64,000 nt of DNA from Butyricimonas faecalis. Lineage in GTDB: Bacteria; Bacteroidota; Bacteroidia; Bacteroidales; Marinifilaceae. The DNA is taken from the NCBI RefSeq assembly GCF_003991565.1, contig NZ_CP032819.1, positions 1,178,001 to 1,242,000 on the forward strand. Direction: 5' to 3'. Of this stretch, positions 43,815 to 51,301 are shown one piece after another (within the stretch, counting starts at the first letter, position 1; each line of letters starts with the position of its first letter). Position numbers and translations under genes: made by a program. Below the pieces are notes generated by a model. It had not been told where the DNA came from and did not search any database. It saw only the letters and a list, made by a program, of their open reading frames with translations.

Positions 43815-45860
43815 TTAATCGAATAATGGTGTTTTGTTCCGACTATATGTCAGCGTTAAACGGTGCATTGCTCTCGTCACTGCCACGTATAGCATACTCC
43901 TATCGATCTCTGAATGATAATTTTTATCATCCACCTGCGGGATAATCACCTCATCGAATTCCAAGCCCTTGGCTATATGTGCAGAGGTGATAACGATACC
44001 CTGTACAAAAGCAGTACTTTGATTCGACAGGAAATGAATATCGGGAATTTGTAATTTATCTGCCATCTCACGTGCTTGCGATTCGGTTTTACAGACAATT
44101 CCTAGCGATTTATAAGTGGATGCCTGATAGGTGGCAATTAACTCTTTAATGGAAGATAGTTCTTCCTTCTCATTATTATATCGTAGTACCCGTGGTTTTT
44201 CTCCATGTCGTGCGACAGGTTCAAGATTGGTATTTGTCCGTATCCTCTGTGCGAAATCAGTGATCTCATAAGTAGAACGGTAACTTTTACATAGCTTCAT
44301 CACTTCGCCCGTGACAAGAGCTTTCTGAATCATATCCGCAGTAGACGAGCCGTAAGGATTAACCGACTGGCTGGCATCACCCAACAACGTTTTCCGACAA
44401 GGAAATAGCTTTTGTATCACCTTGTACTGGATGGGAGAATAATCTTGCATTTCATCTACCAGCAAATGTTTGACACTATTCTTTGTTCCACCTTCCAAAA
44501 CAATATGTAGATACGCCAATGGTGCTAAGTCAGAATATTCAAGTGTGCGATTCTTCCGCATTTTAAACAGTTCCGGCTTCCCCGTCCATGCAAAGAAATC
44601 TTTATAGACTTGCAGGTCATTCCCTCCAGCAAACATTCGCTTGATCTCTTTCTTTAGGAAATTCCGCTCCACAGTCGTCACCGTGAAAGCGTACTGTACT
44701 TTCATCATATCGAGAATATAATCCGTCATAGCCTCGAACCGCTGGCGCATAGGATAGCGGTGGAAACGGTGGAATTGCTCTTTAATAAATTCGGCCGGGA
44801 TGGTAATGCGTTTGGTTAACTTCACATCTTCTGCTCTAAAATAGTGGTTTTCCATGTGCAGAATGAAACGATCCAGACTTGCGATAAAATCGAAAGATGA
44901 TTTATATTCGATTCGCTCGATAAAGTCCGGAGTTGGTTTTGTCAGCAATTCATCCACTTGCTCGAAAAAACTCTGGTATTTGTGATTCAGCACTTCGGAA
45001 AGTATCTGTTCCATGCTGATTTCAGGTACGTTCTTTTCGCCCAGTTCGGGTAAAACGTTAGAGATGTAATCGGCAAACACCTTATTCGGAGAAACGATCA
45101 ATATGTCTTTTGAAGAGATACTGCCCTGAAAAGCATACAGCAAGTAGGCGATGCGGTGCAGGGCTATGGATGTTTTGCCGGAACCCGCTACTCCCTGAAT
45201 GATGAGTGTTCGGGCTTCCTCATTACGGATAATCCGGTTTTGCTCTCGCTGGATGGTAGCAACGATGTTCTTCATCTTATCATCTGCATTAGAACTTAGT
45301 TCCTTTTGCAGAATATCATCGTGGACGGTCAGCGCACTTTCGATCATGAATTCCATCTTTCCAGCCCGAATCCGGTATTGCCGTTTCAATGAAATATCCC
45401 CTTTTATCTCTCCCGATGGGGATTGATAAGATGCTTCGCCCAGTTCATGATCGTAGAACATGCTCGAAATAGGAGCCCGCCAATCGTAAATCACGGTTGT
45501 CCGGCTTTCAGTATCATGAAAGGTATGTATGCCGATATAAACAGGGATTACCGGACGGTTCTCACTCTTCTCTTGAAAGTCTATTCGTCCGAAATAGGGA
45601 ATATCCACCATTCTGGCAAGCCGTTGGCGTTTGTCAATTACACTTTCACCTATGGCAAAATGATTCAAAATACTTTCACGCATGGAGCGAATCTCATGCG
45701 GATCGATATCTTTATTACTCCAAAGGTAGTCTTTGTACTCCGCCAATACATCTACATGATCTTTTACAGACACATCGGTGTGGCTGATTATCTGCTTCAA
45801 CCGATTGATTATTTGATGTAAATAGCCTCTTTCTTGTTTCTCTGTTTGATTGAATATCAT
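43815..45860 (-). CDS. helD: HelD-like superfamily 1 DNA helicase (UvrD/Rep type)
   Basis: The 681-residue protein has an N-terminal coiled coil (about 1-80), then Walker A IQGVAGSGKTSIALHRIAYLLY, Walker B LVDEMQDYSPIQY, motif III LLGDASQSVNPYG, and motifs V-VI near VITSAHIAKGLEFDEV and LYVAVTRAMHRL. This fits the HelD/helicase IV group, some of which release stalled RNA polymerase and others unwind DNA. There is no nuclease domain. It has its own -7 box. It is the last chromosomal gene before the element. Confidence 0.9.
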   Translation of the reverse strand: MIFNQTEKQERGYLHQIINRLKQIISHTDVSVKDHVDVLAEYKDYLWSNKDIDPHEIRSMRESILNHFAIGESVIDKRQRLARMVDIPYFGRIDFQEKSENRPVIPVYIGIHTFHDTESRTTVIYDWRAPISSMFYDHELGEASYQSPSGEIKGDISLKRQYRIRAGKMEFMIESALTVHDDILQKELSSNADDKMKNIVATIQREQNRIIRNEEARTLIIQGVAGSGKTSIALHRIAYLLYAFQGSISSKDILIVSPNKVFADYISNVLPELGEKNVPEISMEQILSEVLNHKYQSFFEQVDELLTKPTPDFIERIEYKSSFDFIASLDRFILHMENHYFRAEDVKLTKRITIPAEFIKEQFHRFHRYPMRQRFEAMTDYILDMMKVQYAFTVTTVERNFLKKEIKRMFAGGNDLQVYKDFFAWTGKPELFKMRKNRTLEYSDLAPLAYLHIVLEGGTKNSVKHLLVDEMQDYSPIQYKVIQKLFPCRKTLLGDASQSVNPYGSSTADMIQKALVTGEVMKLCKSYRSTYEITDFAQRIRTNTNLEPVARHGEKPRVLRYNNEKEELSSIKELIATYQASTYKSLGIVCKTESQAREMADKLQIPDIHFLSNQSTAFVQGIVITSAHIAKGLEFDEVIIPQVDDKNYHSEIDRSMLYVAVTRAMHRLTLTYSRNKTPLFD

Positions 45861-45904
45861 AATAATTTGTTGCTAAAGGATGACAATAGAGTCAAAACGG
45901 TTCG

Positions 45905-45912
45905 CAAAATTA
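45905..45912 (-). promoter_or_regulatory. -7 box of the HelD-like gene
   Basis: The minus strand reads TAATTTTG, a perfect match, 45 bp upstream of the ATG. Confidence 0.6.
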
Positions 45913-45967
45913 CTGCAATACAATAGGATAGAAAATAGCTATTTATAGCTATGTATCTATAAGTTTT

Positions 45968-45977
45968 GTATCTTTGC
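45968..45977 (+). other. Candidate attachment-site core of the conjugative element (also a -7-like box)
   Basis: GTATCTTTGC matches the GTANNTTTGC core reported for CTnDOT-family integration. It lies between the last chromosomal gene and the first element-like DNA. Two TAGCTAT copies 11 bp apart precede it (about 45936-45955). The same bases contain TATCTTTG, a promoter box, so the match may be only a promoter. Downstream is a 15-codon frame (45981-46028) and then a terminator at 46139. Confidence 0.35.
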
Positions 45978-46138
45978 AATATGAAGTTACGAAAAGAGTG
46001 TAATTCATTGGAAATGAGCGTAGGTTAATTGCTCATGATAGTAATAGGTTACGATTTAGTTAGTTATCTACTGCATCATCTTTCTGCGCGTTGCGTAACC
46101 TTCAAAGAACTCTTCATATGCAAAAGTAACAATAAAAC

Positions 46139-46171
46139 GGGAGATTTTGAAATGAATCTCCCTAATTTTTT
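46139..46171 (+). terminator. Rho-independent terminator near the element end
   Basis: GGGAGATT (46139-46146) pairs with AATCTCCC (46155-46162), an 8-bp perfect stem with an 8-nt loop followed by TAATTTTTTTT. It would end any plus-strand transcript begun near 45980 and insulates the element. Confidence 0.85.
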
Positions 46172-46279
46172 TTCTATCTCATACAAGTTTTTCCGTAAAA
46201 GCTGTTTTATCCGTCGGCACACCATCGCCCAAAAGAATTTTGGATGAACGTATGCCGACTGCCGCATAAGCGGAGAAAA

Positions 46280-46329
46280 GGGCTTTGCCTCACGCCTAAA
46301 CAACAGTTTAGACTGATGATGCAAGGCCC
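46280..46329. repeat. Two-tier hairpin A
   Basis: An outer stem GGGCTTTGC (46280-46288) with GCAAGGCCC (46321-46329) (one G-T pair) encloses a perfect inner hairpin CTAAAC (46296-46301) AACA GTTTAG (46306-46311). Confidence 0.65.
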
Positions 46330-46467
46330 ATTTCTTTTGTGCTTATGCCAGAGAGGTGCTTTTACGGGTTCGCAGACGATTTCTTTTTCGCTGTTCCTTT
46401 GAGCCGTAAGCGGAAAGCCGTGTCTGACCGCCCGATCCATAAATGGAACAAGCCGTTATGCACGGCA

Positions 46468-46554
46468 GGCAAACCGGGAAGAATGATTTTATATGTCCGA
46501 CCGGACACGCTCGGCCAGACATATAAAATCATACTTCCTTGCCGGTGGTTTGCC
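46468..46554. repeat. Long inverted repeat B
   Basis: ATGATTTTATATGTC (46483-46497) is exactly complementary to GACATATAAAATCAT (46518-46532). The pairing extends outward through GGAAG/CTTCC and GGCAAACC (46468-46475)/GGTTTGCC (46547-46554). About 28 bp of arm surround a 20-nt GC-rich loop. There is no T run, so it is not a simple terminator. Confidence 0.85.
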
Positions 46555-46743
46555 CGGTTTCACGCTTCCGGCTATGTCCCTTTTTTTCCTTTTGGGGATT
46601 TCTTTTTTTCACAGATTTCTCTTTTGAAGTTTTCCTGTCTAATCTGCCTCCACTTCCGTTTACCTCCATTTTCGCGTCTTTCAGTGACGCCGCATCAGGC
46701 AGTCATTTCCGTTCTGGGCGCAAAGGTAATTCCGGGATTGGAC

Positions 46744-46826
46744 GGGAATGCAAGGTCAAGCCTCCTGTTTTCGGCAAAAATCTCCAGCCCTGCGGGTAGT
46801 ATTTTTCCCGAAAAACCTTGCATCCC
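46744..46826. repeat. Nested inverted repeat C
   Basis: Outer arms GGGAATGCAAGG (46744-46755) and CCTTGCATCCC (46816-46826) enclose TTTTCGGCAAAAAT (46768-46781) and ATTTTTCCCGAAAA (46801-46814), around a CCCTGCGGG core. The arms are imperfect but line up in register. Confidence 0.7.
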
Positions 46827-46992
46827 CTAATCCCTACCTTTTCAAGCACCCGAAACGAAAACGACCGATGCGACAGAAAGACGCATAAAAAAAATGTCGG
46901 ATAAACGAGAGGCAGATAAGATAGTTTGAAACTCAACTCCCTCAGCTCTTGAATCCGCATTAAAAAATAAAAAAATCAAAAACAGCGAAGAT

Positions 46993-47208
46993 ATGACGGC
47001 AACGGCAAATTTCAGACAAATGGCACAGTACATAGGGCTTGCGATATGCGGCTTGATGGTGCGCACCGCCTTCGGGGTGTTCGGCATCCTTTGGGGCATC
47101 ATTAGAGAGATTGTAAACGGAGTGTTCCGAGTGGCGATAGGCGTAATCGTGGCTATCCTTTCCGCAACCGCCTTCTTCGGTTTCATCCTTTGGTTATTCA
47201 CCCTTTAA
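46993..47208 (+). CDS. Small membrane protein of the element
   Basis: I do not recognise this 71-residue protein. It has a short polar start (MTATANFRQMAQYIG) and two hydrophobic helices, about 17-40 (LMVRTAFGVFGILWGII) and 47-70 (VAIGVIVAILSATAFFGFILWLF). It is the first gene of the plus-strand cluster and ends 11 bp before the next gene. An inner-membrane accessory role in the element is likely. Confidence 0.7.
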   Translation: MTATANFRQMAQYIGLAICGLMVRTAFGVFGILWGIIREIVNGVFRVAIGVIVAILSATAFFGFILWLFTL

Positions 47209-47219
47209 CCCTTACCGAC

Positions 47220-47441
47220 ATGGCAAAGAGAAGCAGCAAAACGGCAGCGCAGCAGTGCAGATACTACGAGGTGGACAATATCTTCGTGTATATGGTTGAA
47301 ACGTACATCAACGGCAACATATCCGTGTTCCGTGAACTCTACCGAGAACTGAACAAGGACGCACGGAGGGACTTTACAGACTTCCTTTTGAGCGAGGTGC
47401 AGCCGACCTATTGGAGAGAGATACTGAAACAGACCATCTAA
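47220..47441 (+). CDS. Small hypothetical protein of the element
   Basis: This 73-residue protein begins MAKRSSKTAAQQCRYYEVDNIF and is otherwise helical (FVYMVETYINGNISVFRELYRELNKDARRDF). I do not recognise a family. The ATG at 47220 is chosen because the frame upstream (from 47190) overlaps the previous gene. The next gene follows 12 bp later, behind a leader that is repeated before the gene at 48066. Confidence 0.7.
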   Translation: MAKRSSKTAAQQCRYYEVDNIFVYMVETYINGNISVFRELYRELNKDARRDFTDFLLSEVQPTYWREILKQTI

Positions 47442-47457
47442 AACGACAGCGATATGA
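47441..47457 (+). promoter_or_regulatory. Repeated translation-start leader, copy 1
   Basis: AAACGACAGCGATATGA includes the start codon of the gene at 47454. The identical 17 bases recur at 48053-48069 at the start of the PcfK-like gene. Confidence 0.6.
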
Positions 47458-48050
47458 GAACGATAACAAGGACATACGACCTTTTCCAATTAGCTGAACT
47501 CTCCGCAGCAGCGAGAGATACCGCATACAACGAATGGTTGCGCACCTTTGAATACGGTTGGGACAGCGACAACCGCAACACGCTGGAAGCATTTGAAAGT
47601 GTGTTCAAGGTCAAAGTGAACGATTGGAGTTACGACACGTGCCGTTATTCCTACCGCTTCACCTCACGTTACAGCGGAGAGGAAGAGGAACTCTGCGGCA
47701 TACGGCTTCTGAAATACATCGTCAATAACTATTGGCATACCCTATTCAAGCCGAAAGCCTACTACCTCAAAGGCAATTACAAGAAAAGGCGCAAAAGCAG
47801 GGTATTCACGGACAACTGTTGCGTACTGACAGGCTATTGCGCAGACGAGGACATCCTGCGACCCATCTACGACTTTCTGAAAGCCCCCGACACCCGAACC
47901 ACTCTGTACGACCTCATGGACAAGTGCCTTGACAGCTTCTTCAAGTCGTGCCGTGACGATATGGAATTTCAGTGCAGCGAGGAGAGTTTCGAGGAGAGTT
48001 GCGCAGCCAACGACTACGAGTTTTTGGGAAACGGAAAAATGTATAACTGA
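47454..48050 (+). CDS. Hypothetical protein of the element (phage-type YxLxELs family)
   Basis: This 198-residue acidic protein begins TYDLFQLAELSAAARDTAYNEWLRTFEYGWD. Its opening pattern (Y-L-F-ELs-A-A-A) resembles phage and plasmid proteins of unknown function that start YELFELSEEAK. The rest has many aromatic and cysteine residues (ECQCSEESFEE-like C-terminal stretch, VFTDNCCVLTGYCADEDI). No catalytic motif is evident. It is in the co-directed cluster of small element genes, 16 bp before a PcfK-like gene. Confidence 0.7.
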   Translation: MRTITRTYDLFQLAELSAAARDTAYNEWLRTFEYGWDSDNRNTLEAFESVFKVKVNDWSYDTCRYSYRFTSRYSGEEEELCGIRLLKYIVNNYWHTLFKPKAYYLKGNYKKRRKSRVFTDNCCVLTGYCADEDILRPIYDFLKAPDTRTTLYDLMDKCLDSFFKSCRDDMEFQCSEESFEESCAANDYEFLGNGKMYN

Positions 48051-48065
48051 TAAAACGACAGCGAT

Positions 48066-48488
48066 ATGAAAGGAACAGACCATTTCAAGAGAACGATACA
48101 GATGTATTTGGAGCAGCGTGCAGCGGAGGATGCGCTCTTTGCGAAGAACTACCGCAACCCTGCCAAGAACATAGACGATTGCGTCACCTACATTCTCAAC
48201 TACGTGCAGCGGAGCGGTTGCAACGGCTTCACGGACGGGGAGATATTCGGGCAAGCCGTCCACTACTATGACGAGAACGAGATAGAGGTAGGCAAGCCTA
48301 TCCAATGCCAAGTGGCGGTGAACCACGTTGTGGAACTCACGGCAGAGGAAAAGGCGGAAGCACGGCAGAACGCAGTCCGCAGATACCAAGAGGAAGAACT
48401 CCGCAAGTTGCAAAACCGCAGCAAGCCGAGAACCGCCACCAAAGCGACCGCACAAGAAGTACAACAACCCAACCTATTCAATTTCTGA
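48066..48488 (+). CDS. PcfK-like protein
   Basis: The 140-residue protein contains KGTDHFKRTIQMYLEQRAAEDALFAKNYRNPAKNID in pieces, the pattern of PcfK-like proteins (named from pheromone plasmid pCF10) that accompany tra operons in Bacteroidota elements. It ends with a lysine-alanine tail. A PcfJ-like gene follows at once (2 bp), the usual pair. The biochemical role is unknown. Its start uses the same 17-base leader as the gene two places back. Confidence 0.82.
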   Translation: MKGTDHFKRTIQMYLEQRAAEDALFAKNYRNPAKNIDDCVTYILNYVQRSGCNGFTDGEIFGQAVHYYDENEIEVGKPIQCQVAVNHVVELTAEEKAEARQNAVRRYQEEELRKLQNRSKPRTATKATAQEVQQPNLFNF

Positions 48489-48490
48489 TT

Positions 48491-49780
48491 ATGAAACCGA
48501 GAACACCCATACAGCAGGAAGTCGCACGATTGAGCGAGCGACTGCCGAAATTGACCGCCATACAGAGGGCATACGCTTTCCGCCATTGCTTCAAGCATTA
48601 CGCCATCAAGAGGGCGGACGGCACGAACATCTGCACCGAGTGCGGACATTCGTGGAGGAGTGAACACGACCTTGCGGACACCGTTTGCGGATGCACCTGC
48701 CCGCATTGCGGCATGGAGTTGGAAGCGTTGCGCACCCGAAAGAGCGTGTTCAGCGAGAACGAGTATTTCTCCATCGTCACCACCTGCAAGCAGTATCAAG
48801 TTATACGCTTCTTTTTCGTCAAGTCCCGATACAAGGCAGGACAGGCAGCCGAGTATTCCATTTATGAAGTGGTGCAAAGGTGGATTTCGCCAAAAGGTAC
48901 AACTACCACCGTTGCCCGACTGCGTGGAATGTCCATACTTTACTATGACCTATGGGCGGAATACAGCGACATGGAAGTACGCAAGAACAACAAACTACGT
49001 GCATACGATATAAACCCCGTCTGCACCTATCCCCGACAGCGTTTCATACCCGAACTGAAACGCAACGGCTTCAATGGCGAGTACCACAACATACTGCCTT
49101 ACGACCTTTTCACGGCTATCCTTTCCGACAGCCGAGCCGAAACGCTGTTGAAGGCAGGGCAATACCCCATGTTGCGCCACTACATCCGCAGTTCCTTTGA
49201 CATGGAGAGGTATTGGGCATCCATAAAGATATGTATCCGCAACGGCTACACCATTGCTGACGGCTCCATGTGGCGTGACACCATAGACCTCCTGCGGCAT
49301 TTCGGCAAGGACACGAACAGCCCGAAATACGTCTGCCCTGCCGACCTCAAAGCCGAACACGACAGACTTATGCACAAGCGCAACAAGGAGATAGAGCGCA
49401 AGAAATTGGAAGAACGCATCCGCCAAGCGAAGAAACACGAGAAGGCATACCGCAAACTCAAAGGCATATTCTTCGGCATTGCATTCACGGACGGCACTTT
49501 GCAGGTGCGTGTGTTGGAGAGCGTGGCGGAGTTTGCAGCGGAAGGGACGGAACTGCACCATTGCGTGTTTTCCAACTCCTATTTCCTTGAAAAGAACTCC
49601 CTTATCCTATCCGCCACCATTGACGGCAAGCGCATAGAAACGGTGGAGGTTTCCTTGAAGACATTGGAAGTGGTGCAAAGTCGTGGCTTGCACAATTCCA
49701 ATACCGAGTACCACGACCGCATTGTAAACCTTGTGAACAGCAATGTGAACCTTATCCGCCAGCGGATGGAAGTGGCATAG
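48491..49780 (+). CDS. PcfJ-like protein
   Basis: From the ATG at 48491 the protein has 429 residues. An N-terminal zinc-ribbon-like region has two Cys pairs (NICTECGHSW and CGCTCPHCGMEL). The C-terminal part, LHHCVFSNSYFLEKNSLILSATIDGKRIETVEVSLKTLEVVQSRGLHN in pieces, is the conserved PcfJ core. The family accompanies PcfK in conjugative elements of Firmicutes and Bacteroidota; its role is unknown. The frame runs upstream to 48305 within the pcfK gene, but those residues are of low complexity and not family-like. Confidence 0.85.
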   Translation: MKPRTPIQQEVARLSERLPKLTAIQRAYAFRHCFKHYAIKRADGTNICTECGHSWRSEHDLADTVCGCTCPHCGMELEALRTRKSVFSENEYFSIVTTCKQYQVIRFFFVKSRYKAGQAAEYSIYEVVQRWISPKGTTTTVARLRGMSILYYDLWAEYSDMEVRKNNKLRAYDINPVCTYPRQRFIPELKRNGFNGEYHNILPYDLFTAILSDSRAETLLKAGQYPMLRHYIRSSFDMERYWASIKICIRNGYTIADGSMWRDTIDLLRHFGKDTNSPKYVCPADLKAEHDRLMHKRNKEIERKKLEERIRQAKKHEKAYRKLKGIFFGIAFTDGTLQVRVLESVAEFAAEGTELHHCVFSNSYFLEKNSLILSATIDGKRIETVEVSLKTLEVVQSRGLHNSNTEYHDRIVNLVNSNVNLIRQRMEVA

Positions 49781-49804
49781 TATTAACCTATAAAACCCAA
49801 CAAA

Positions 49805-50062
49805 ATGGAAGTAAGAATTGAAAGCATGGTTTGTCTGTGGGACGATAAAATCCCCACGATGTTCCTTGAATTTGTGAACCTCCTCACTCTTGCAACGAGT
49901 GAGGAGCAGTTAAGACGGAGTGTAAAGGACTTTGCCGAGAAGCACGGACTTGACAGGTTTTTCCTTTACGGCTTCGGCTCCCACCATTTCTACCTGCACC
50001 AACGCTATACGAGTGACCCCGAAATGGTGATGCGCAACAGAGTTTTGTCAGTACATTTTTAA
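49805..50062 (+). CDS. Small hypothetical protein of the element
   Basis: This 85-residue protein (MEVRIESMVCLWDDKIPTMF, then LRRSVKDFAEKHGLDRFFLYGFG) is not recognised. It has a predicted helix and a C-terminal aromatic segment and no signal. It lies 24 bp after the PcfJ-like gene in the same cluster. Confidence 0.65.
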   Translation: MEVRIESMVCLWDDKIPTMFLEFVNLLTLATSEEQLRRSVKDFAEKHGLDRFFLYGFGSHHFYLHQRYTSDPEMVMRNRVLSVHF

Positions 50063-50082
50063 CCACTCTAAAATCAACGATT

Positions 50083-50316
50083 ATGGCAACACGAATGACC
50101 ATCAACGGTATAAGCACCTGCACCGAAGCAGGTACGGAGAAATATGAGCGTTTCCAATTAGGTATCGGCAGACGCAAGCGGACACTTGTGCAGTACGACT
50201 ACCGCCACCCCACAGACGGAGAGTTGTTCTCTTGTGTCAAACCCACATTGGACGAGTGCCGAGCCGCACGGGATAAGTGGCTCACGGCAAAGGATGGAAA
50301 GGAGGACAACCGATGA
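50083..50316 (+). CDS. DUF3873-type small protein
   Basis: The 77-residue protein MTINGISTCTEAGTEKYERF, LVQYDYRHPTDGELFSCVKP, TLDECRAARDKW fits a small conserved family of Bacteroidota conjugative elements, called DUF3873 from memory. Two Cys residues are conserved, and the function is unknown. It overlaps the next gene by 4 bp (ATGA). Confidence 0.72.
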   Translation: MATRMTINGISTCTEAGTEKYERFQLGIGRRKRTLVQYDYRHPTDGELFSCVKPTLDECRAARDKWLTAKDGKEDNR

Positions 50317-50558
50317 ACACAGCCTATCAAACGCTGATAGTGAAATTCAGCGAGCCTATCAAAGTATTGGACGGCATCTTTGACGATGCCGAAGCGTGGG
50401 GAGTTGATACCCTAAAAGGGTGGATAGACGACTACGAGAGCAGCAGGTTTACCGCCATCAACAGCCATACGGCAGTCATCACAAGCGAGTACAATATGGA
50501 GTGCCTGATGGAATGGTTGAAACGAAACACACCCATTGCCGAGATAACAGAATGTTAA
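50313..50558 (+). CDS. Small hypothetical protein of the element
   Basis: From the ATG at 50313, which overlaps the previous stop by 4 bp, the protein has 81 residues (MNTAYQTLIVKFSEPIKVLD, GWIDDYESSRFTAINSHTAV). It is not recognised. The acidic, helical sequence without membrane segments suggests a cytoplasmic protein translated with the DUF3873-type gene. Confidence 0.65.
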   Translation: MNTAYQTLIVKFSEPIKVLDGIFDDAEAWGVDTLKGWIDDYESSRFTAINSHTAVITSEYNMECLMEWLKRNTPIAEITEC

Positions 50559-50603
50559 ACAAGTTGGCGGTGTCCGCACCGCCAACCTAAAACCAAGAAA
50601 AGC

Positions 50604-50912
50604 ATGATAGCAAAGACGATTTTACAGCAGATAGGCGGCAGACGCTTTGTCGCCATGACGGGAAGCAAGGACTTCATAGACATGGGCAACGGCTTGCGCA
50701 TGAGCCTTGCAAGGAACAAGACGAGCGCGAACCGCCTTGACATCATCTACGATGCAGGATTAGACCTCTACAATATGCGTTTCTACCGCAAGACGTTCAG
50801 TAAAAAGACATTCGAGTGCAAGACAAAGGACATTGCAACGCACGATGGCATATACTGCGATATGCTGGAAGAAATGTTCACGATGGTAACGGGACTTTAC
50901 ACCCGTTTTTGA
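50604..50912 (+). CDS. Small hypothetical protein of the element (phage-type)
   Basis: This 102-residue protein (TILQQIGGRRFVAMTGSKDF, LRMSLARNKTSANRLDIIYD, MRFYRKT) resembles a small family seen in phages and plasmids, with the conserved G-G-R-F-V-A-M-T-G and N-R-L-D-I. Its role is unknown. An inverted repeat (50934-50975) follows. Confidence 0.68.
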   Translation: MIAKTILQQIGGRRFVAMTGSKDFIDMGNGLRMSLARNKTSANRLDIIYDAGLDLYNMRFYRKTFSKKTFECKTKDIATHDGIYCDMLEEMFTMVTGLYTRF

Positions 50913-50933
50913 GTGGCGACGGCGAAAGCCGCC

Positions 50934-50975
50934 CTACTTTCTTTCGGTGAGCATGATGGCGGACAAAGAAAGTAG
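50934..50975. repeat. Inverted repeat CTACTTTCTTT
   Basis: CTACTTTCTTT (50934-50944) and AAAGAAAGTAG (50965-50975) are perfect complements, 11 bp each, with a 20-nt loop. Just before it, CGGC GAAA GCCG makes a GNRA-capped mini-hairpin. There is no T run. Confidence 0.75.
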
Positions 50976-51029
50976 CAAAGAAACCGCTGTCCCAATCTAC
51001 GATAGTATTCACAAAAACAAGTTTCAATC

Positions 51030-51251
51030 ATGGAAGAAATCAGACAGAACGGAAAAATCATCCTGCACAGCGATGACGGAACAAGCATAAGGATGATTTT
51101 CAAAAACCTCACGGGGAGGAATTTTCAAGGTCAGGAATATGCGGAGTATATCCGGCATATCGCAATCGGGGAGATGGGATTTTCGCCCGGCATCATAGAG
51201 CATTGCAGGGACGGTGAGGTAATCGGCAAAGGAAAAATCCCGAATGTATGA
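51030..51251 (+). CDS. Small hypothetical protein of the element
   Basis: The 73-residue protein MEEIRQNGKIILHSDDGTSI, LTGRNFQGQEYAEYIRHIAI, MGFSPGIIEHCRDGEVIGKG is not recognised. It is the last of the co-directed small genes and ends 7 bp before a strong terminator. Confidence 0.62.
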   Translation: MEEIRQNGKIILHSDDGTSIRMIFKNLTGRNFQGQEYAEYIRHIAIGEMGFSPGIIEHCRDGEVIGKGKIPNV

Positions 51252-51258
51252 AAAGCGG

Positions 51259-51292
51259 AAACTCCGATGAAGTTGCGGCTTCATCGGAGTTT
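51259..51292 (+). terminator. Terminator of the plus-strand element cluster
   Basis: AAACTCCGATGAAG (51259-51272) pairs with CTTCATCGGAGTTT (51279-51292), 14 bp with a 6-nt loop, followed by TT. It closes the cluster and lies between it and the convergent metallopeptidase gene. Confidence 0.9.
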
Positions 51293-51301
51293 TTAATTTA
51301 G

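Larger units (their letters stand above)
46172..46992. other. Structured noncoding region at the element end
   Basis: About 820 bp without a credible gene. It holds three separate inverted-repeat structures (46280-46329, 46468-46554, 46744-46826), each listed separately, and ends with a possible promoter TAGTTTG at 46922 before the plus-strand gene cluster. Open frames across it pass through the hairpins on both strands and show no protein-like pattern. It could be an origin, a long leader RNA or an integration end. Confidence 0.5.

Noticed and set aside
45981..46028. A 15-residue protein just past the candidate attachment core
   Set aside because: The ATG lies about where transcription from the adjoining -7 box would start, so it would be nearly leaderless; it may be the cut-off start of an older gene. 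It was not listed as a gene.
46339..46830. A 163-codon plus-strand open frame in the noncoding element end
   Set aside because: It runs straight through the large inverted repeats, has low-complexity Phe/Ser-rich stretches from T-rich DNA and no recognisable family pattern. Antisense frames at the same place are equally open.
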